DNA of 8,865 nt from positions 1 through 8,865 of the forward strand of contig WFQT01000240.1 of assembly GCA_015486895.1 (NCBI GenBank). Reading direction: 5' to 3'. Positions 7,097-8,865 of this stretch are shown piece by piece. A program made the position numbers and the translations under genes. Positions within the stretch are counted from its first letter, which is position 1. The number at the start of each line of letters is the position of its first letter. Under the pieces are notes generated by a model, which was given only the letters and a program-made list of their open reading frames with translations, had not been told where the DNA came from and ran no database searches. The stretch comes from Anaerolineae bacterium. Lineage in GTDB: Bacteria; Chloroflexota; Anaerolineae; JAADDB01.

Positions 7097-8182
7097 TTAC
7101 TCCTTTTCTCGCGCAGTGATGGCCTTGACCCGACGGCTTATCGTCCGGGCAGTGAAACTGCCCCATTGGTATAGCTCGCGCACCAGCGTGCGGCCATATC
7201 CGCGAGACAGTATCATCATGCCCATCTCAAGATTGTGGCGAAGTCCATTTGTTGTAAGGTTGCCTGAACCCAGTAGGGCGAAACTTGCTCCCTCTTCTCG
7301 GCTCCAACATACATACAGTTTAGCATGTATATCAGGATTATAGCGAATTTCCACAAAAGGGCTACTTTCGAGCACCGATATGCCTGTTTTCTGATATTCC
7401 TCTCGAGGAGGACGGGTGATCACGTATGTCCGTTGATGCTCCCTATTCACCTTTGCAATAATGTCTCGCAGCTCATACATGCTTCCAGCCAGGTCGCCAA
7501 TAAAAGGACTGACAACAACCAAAGACTGGATAGGGTTTGTTTCAAGCATGTAGCGTTGTAGAAACCGTTCAACCGGCCTATCAGTATATATCTGCACGTA
7601 GTTGGGGCTCTGTGGCTCACGCGTTGTTCCCATATTAGATATTGGGCCATGAGCCATCAATTCCAGTGCTGCCAATCGACGAAACTTGGGGTTTTCCAGG
7701 ACAGATTCCCGCACCTCAGCAATGGTCATAGGTCGTTTGTCTGTATCATATCGTTTGAAGAAATCAGTTCGCCCATCGCCGACGATCATGTGTGGACGCT
7801 GTTCGCTAGGCGGCACATGGACTACAATGATGCCTTGGTCATCGCCCATGTCGAGCACCTGAACCTTGAGCCCCTCAATAGGATCACGGATACTATCAAG
7901 GCAAGATTGACGGATGTTCTGCGCAACTTGATAGCAATCGTCAACAGGCGTTATGTCGGAAGCCCTCCCCGCACCATCCTCTTTGATGCCTAAGATCAGA
8001 TAGCCACCCCCTGCATTTGCGAAAGCAGAAATATCACCCAGCATTTCTCGTATATCTTGGGGACGCCCGCTGTAAGCAGTCTCCTTGTAATCCAAGAACG
8101 GACCTTCTGGAACGCGATTTTTCACTAGTGCTTGGATGTTGCTCAACGACAACTCACTGTGTGAGTGATTGTTAATAATCAT
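7097..8182 (-). CDS. AlbA_2 (Schlafen-type) domain fused to PLD-like nuclease domain
   Basis: The product is 361 residues, with two domains. Residues about 12-160 are an AlbA_2/Schlafen-type domain: PEGPFLDYKET (25-35), then ISAFANAGGGYLILGIKEDG (51-70) and FFKRYDTDKRPMT (141-153); such domains bind nucleic acid and in some cases cut it. Residues about 195-350 look like a phospholipase-D-type nuclease half: a SLVVVSPFIGD strand (220-230), YVITRPP (253-259), HAKLY with H286 and K288, and LLGSGNLTTNGL (303-314) with N308. Only one HxK...GSxN motif is present, and the usual aspartate after HxK is not seen at its normal place, so an active site would need a dimer and E296 or E297 might substitute. 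ATG 8182 is the only reasonable start, since an in-frame TGA lies 6 nt before it. It is the first gene of the operon and the likely effector nuclease. Confidence 0.9.
   Translation of the reverse strand: MIINNHSHSELSLSNIQALVKNRVPEGPFLDYKETAYSGRPQDIREMLGDISAFANAGGGYLILGIKEDGAGRASDITPVDDCYQVAQNIRQSCLDSIRDPIEGLKVQVLDMGDDQGIIVVHVPPSEQRPHMIVGDGRTDFFKRYDTDKRPMTIAEVRESVLENPKFRRLAALELMAHGPISNMGTTREPQSPNYVQIYTDRPVERFLQRYMLETNPIQSLVVVSPFIGDLAGSMYELRDIIAKVNREHQRTYVITRPPREEYQKTGISVLESSPFVEIRYNPDIHAKLYVCWSREEGASFALLGSGNLTTNGLRHNLEMGMMILSRGYGRTLVRELYQWGSFTARTISRRVKAITAREKE
7100..7105 (-). promoter_or_regulatory. Ribosome binding site AAGGAG for the first AAA ATPase
   Basis: A near-perfect Shine-Dalgarno AAGGAG lies within the last codons of the PLD-protein gene, 6 nt before ATG 7093. 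It is the strongest ribosome site in the cluster and fixes this start. Confidence 0.75.
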
Positions 8183-8190
8183 TGGTAATC

Positions 8191-8200
8191 AGGTCGACCT
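8191..8200. promoter_or_regulatory. Perfect palindrome AGGTCGACCT just upstream of the operon start
   Basis: This 10-bp perfect palindrome lies 8 nt before the start codon of the first operon gene and contains the only Shine-Dalgarno-like bases there (AGAGG, long spacing). A repressor bound here, or a hairpin in the mRNA, would limit expression. It may also be chance, because a 10-bp palindrome is expected several times in a window this size. Confidence 0.25.
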
Positions 8201-8311
8201 CTTACCTTGGAGCAAATAGGTTTCCATATGTGGTGACTTTGACAGAGCCATTTCGAAAAGGCCAACACTGATGTCACAGGTCATCGGGCTGGCCACCACA
8301 TGGTAGATATA

Positions 8312-8325
8312 TGCTGGCGCCAGCA
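8312..8325. promoter_or_regulatory. 14-bp perfect palindrome TGCTGGCGCCAGCA upstream of the operon
   Basis: The palindrome lies about 130 bp before the first operon gene, next to the AT-rich GATATA, in the region where a promoter and operator would be expected. About half a 14-bp perfect palindrome is expected by chance in 8.9 kb, so the position rather than the symmetry is what suggests an operator. No convincing -35/-10 pair for the minus strand was found beside it. Confidence 0.3.
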
Positions 8326-8796
8326 ACGGTCTCTCCAGTTTGGGGAAGAAGTGCCTGCCTCGTTCATGCCCTCCACCATGGCAAACGAGGGGACTCTTGG
8401 AAAAAAGTCCGTGTCAGCTTGGCGTCGTCAACAAGCATATTCTATCACGAGCTTACAATGTCTGACAAGCGGCCATCGCACTCGACGGGCTGTGTCAAGA
8501 ACTAGACGAAGTGCCCGCAGAACATTGATTCAGGATGTCTCCTTTTCAACAATGAAACTGGCCGCTCGATGTGTCTTTAGAGCCCTGATGGCGACGGTCT
8601 GTCCCCGCATTCAGCATTACCTATTCGTGCCTATCCGCTCGAGAAAAGCGTGATAACCATGGAGAACACGTACTACTTCTATTGCTCCTTCACCGATTCA
8701 CAGCAGGACAGGACTCAGTGAAGCGTACACTGACACATTACCGCCGGAGCATGACCACATCTTCATTAAAGCTATGGCGCAATATATCCAGGCGAG

Positions 8797-8865
8797 ATGA
8801 CAAACCAACAATCTGTTCTATTGACACGTGCGCAAGTTGAAAAGGGAAAATACTGGGGCTGGAGA
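8797..8865 (+). CDS. Possible start of an unidentified protein (runs off right edge)
   Basis: The frame is open for 23 codons from ATG 8797 to the window end and begins MTNQQSVLLTRAQVEKGKYW. The ATG overlaps a TGA at 8798-8800 that closes a frame with a protein-like ending, the ATGA overlap common between co-translated genes. There is only a weak GGCGAG before the start. The visible part is too short to name a family. Confidence 0.35.
   Translation, partial: MTNQQSVLLTRAQVEKGKYWGWR

Larger units (their letters stand above)
8183..8796. other. Operon upstream region with possible remains of a + strand gene
   Basis: No intact gene is convincing here. The first ~150 bp should hold the operon promoter, but I see no clear -35/-10 pair. 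Further right, short protein-like stretches on the + strand fall in different frames. AIALDGLCQELDEVPAEH (8472-8525) is in one frame. SPDGDGLSPHSALPIRAYPL and MENTYYFYCSFTDSQQ (8581-8706) are in a second, with stops at 8503, 8578 and 8719. LSEAYTDTLPPEHDHIFIKA, ending MAQYIQAR before the TGA at 8798-8800, is in the third. This is what a gene broken by several frameshifts would look like, but the pieces are too short to prove it and no family is recognised. Confidence 0.3.

Noticed and set aside
8239..8267. TTGACA box as a + strand promoter upstream of the right-end fragments
   Set aside because: The bases at the -10 distance (CCAACA) do not resemble a -10 box.
8300..8653. 117-codon open frame on the + strand
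   Set aside because: The product is rich in arginine and serine without domain character, and more protein-like pieces occur in the other two frames of the same stretch.
1..8865. CRISPR array, tRNA, rRNA or intact insertion sequence
   Set aside because: No regularly spaced repeats, no tRNA-like cloverleaf or rRNA sequence and no transposase gene were seen on reading the window.

Overview
The window looks like an accessory, defence-island type region from a bacterium. The left edge holds the 3' end of a GC-rich XerC/D-like tyrosine recombinase gene on the + strand. After a gene-poor gap, almost everything is one long minus-strand gene set of visibly lower GC content. The recombinase C-terminus and the strong AAGGAG-type ribosome sites resemble those of Firmicutes or Chloroflexota, but nothing here fixes the taxon.

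The minus-strand cluster runs from 8182 down to 853. Its genes, in transcription order, are: (1) a protein joining an AlbA_2 (Schlafen-type) domain to a phospholipase-D-like nuclease domain; (2) an AAA-type P-loop ATPase; (3) a HerA/FtsK-like ATPase; (4) a 424-residue protein I do not recognise; (5) a decayed gene with a PD-(D/E)XK-like N-terminal domain of the kind found ahead of N6-adenine DNA methylases; (6) a second AAA ATPase that appears paralogous to the first; (7) a small protein with a four-cysteine cluster and a C-terminal HARE-HTH winged helix. Genes 1 to 4 are joined by gaps of 3 nt or less or by a 4-nt overlap. The later gaps are 3, 47 and 52-55 nt, so all seven could be one transcript.

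A PLD-type nuclease, a HerA-type DNA pump, two signalling or loading ATPases and a HARE-HTH protein are together typical of prokaryotic anti-mobile-element systems. I cannot match this exact set to a named system. It has no PglZ (BREX), no DrmB (DISARM) and no SIR2 (SIR2-HerA). The closest analogy in layout is the AAA ATPase, HerA-like ATPase and unknown-protein trio of DptFGH. I propose it as a candidate undescribed nuclease-HerA-dual-ATPase system, possibly one whose methylase component has decayed in this genome.

The flanks are poor in genes. Positions 400-852 hold no convincing gene. Positions 8183-8796 hold two perfect palindromes upstream of the operon and out-of-frame fragments that may be remains of a + strand gene. 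A possible new + strand gene starts at 8797 and leaves the window. I saw no tRNA, rRNA, CRISPR array or intact insertion sequence.
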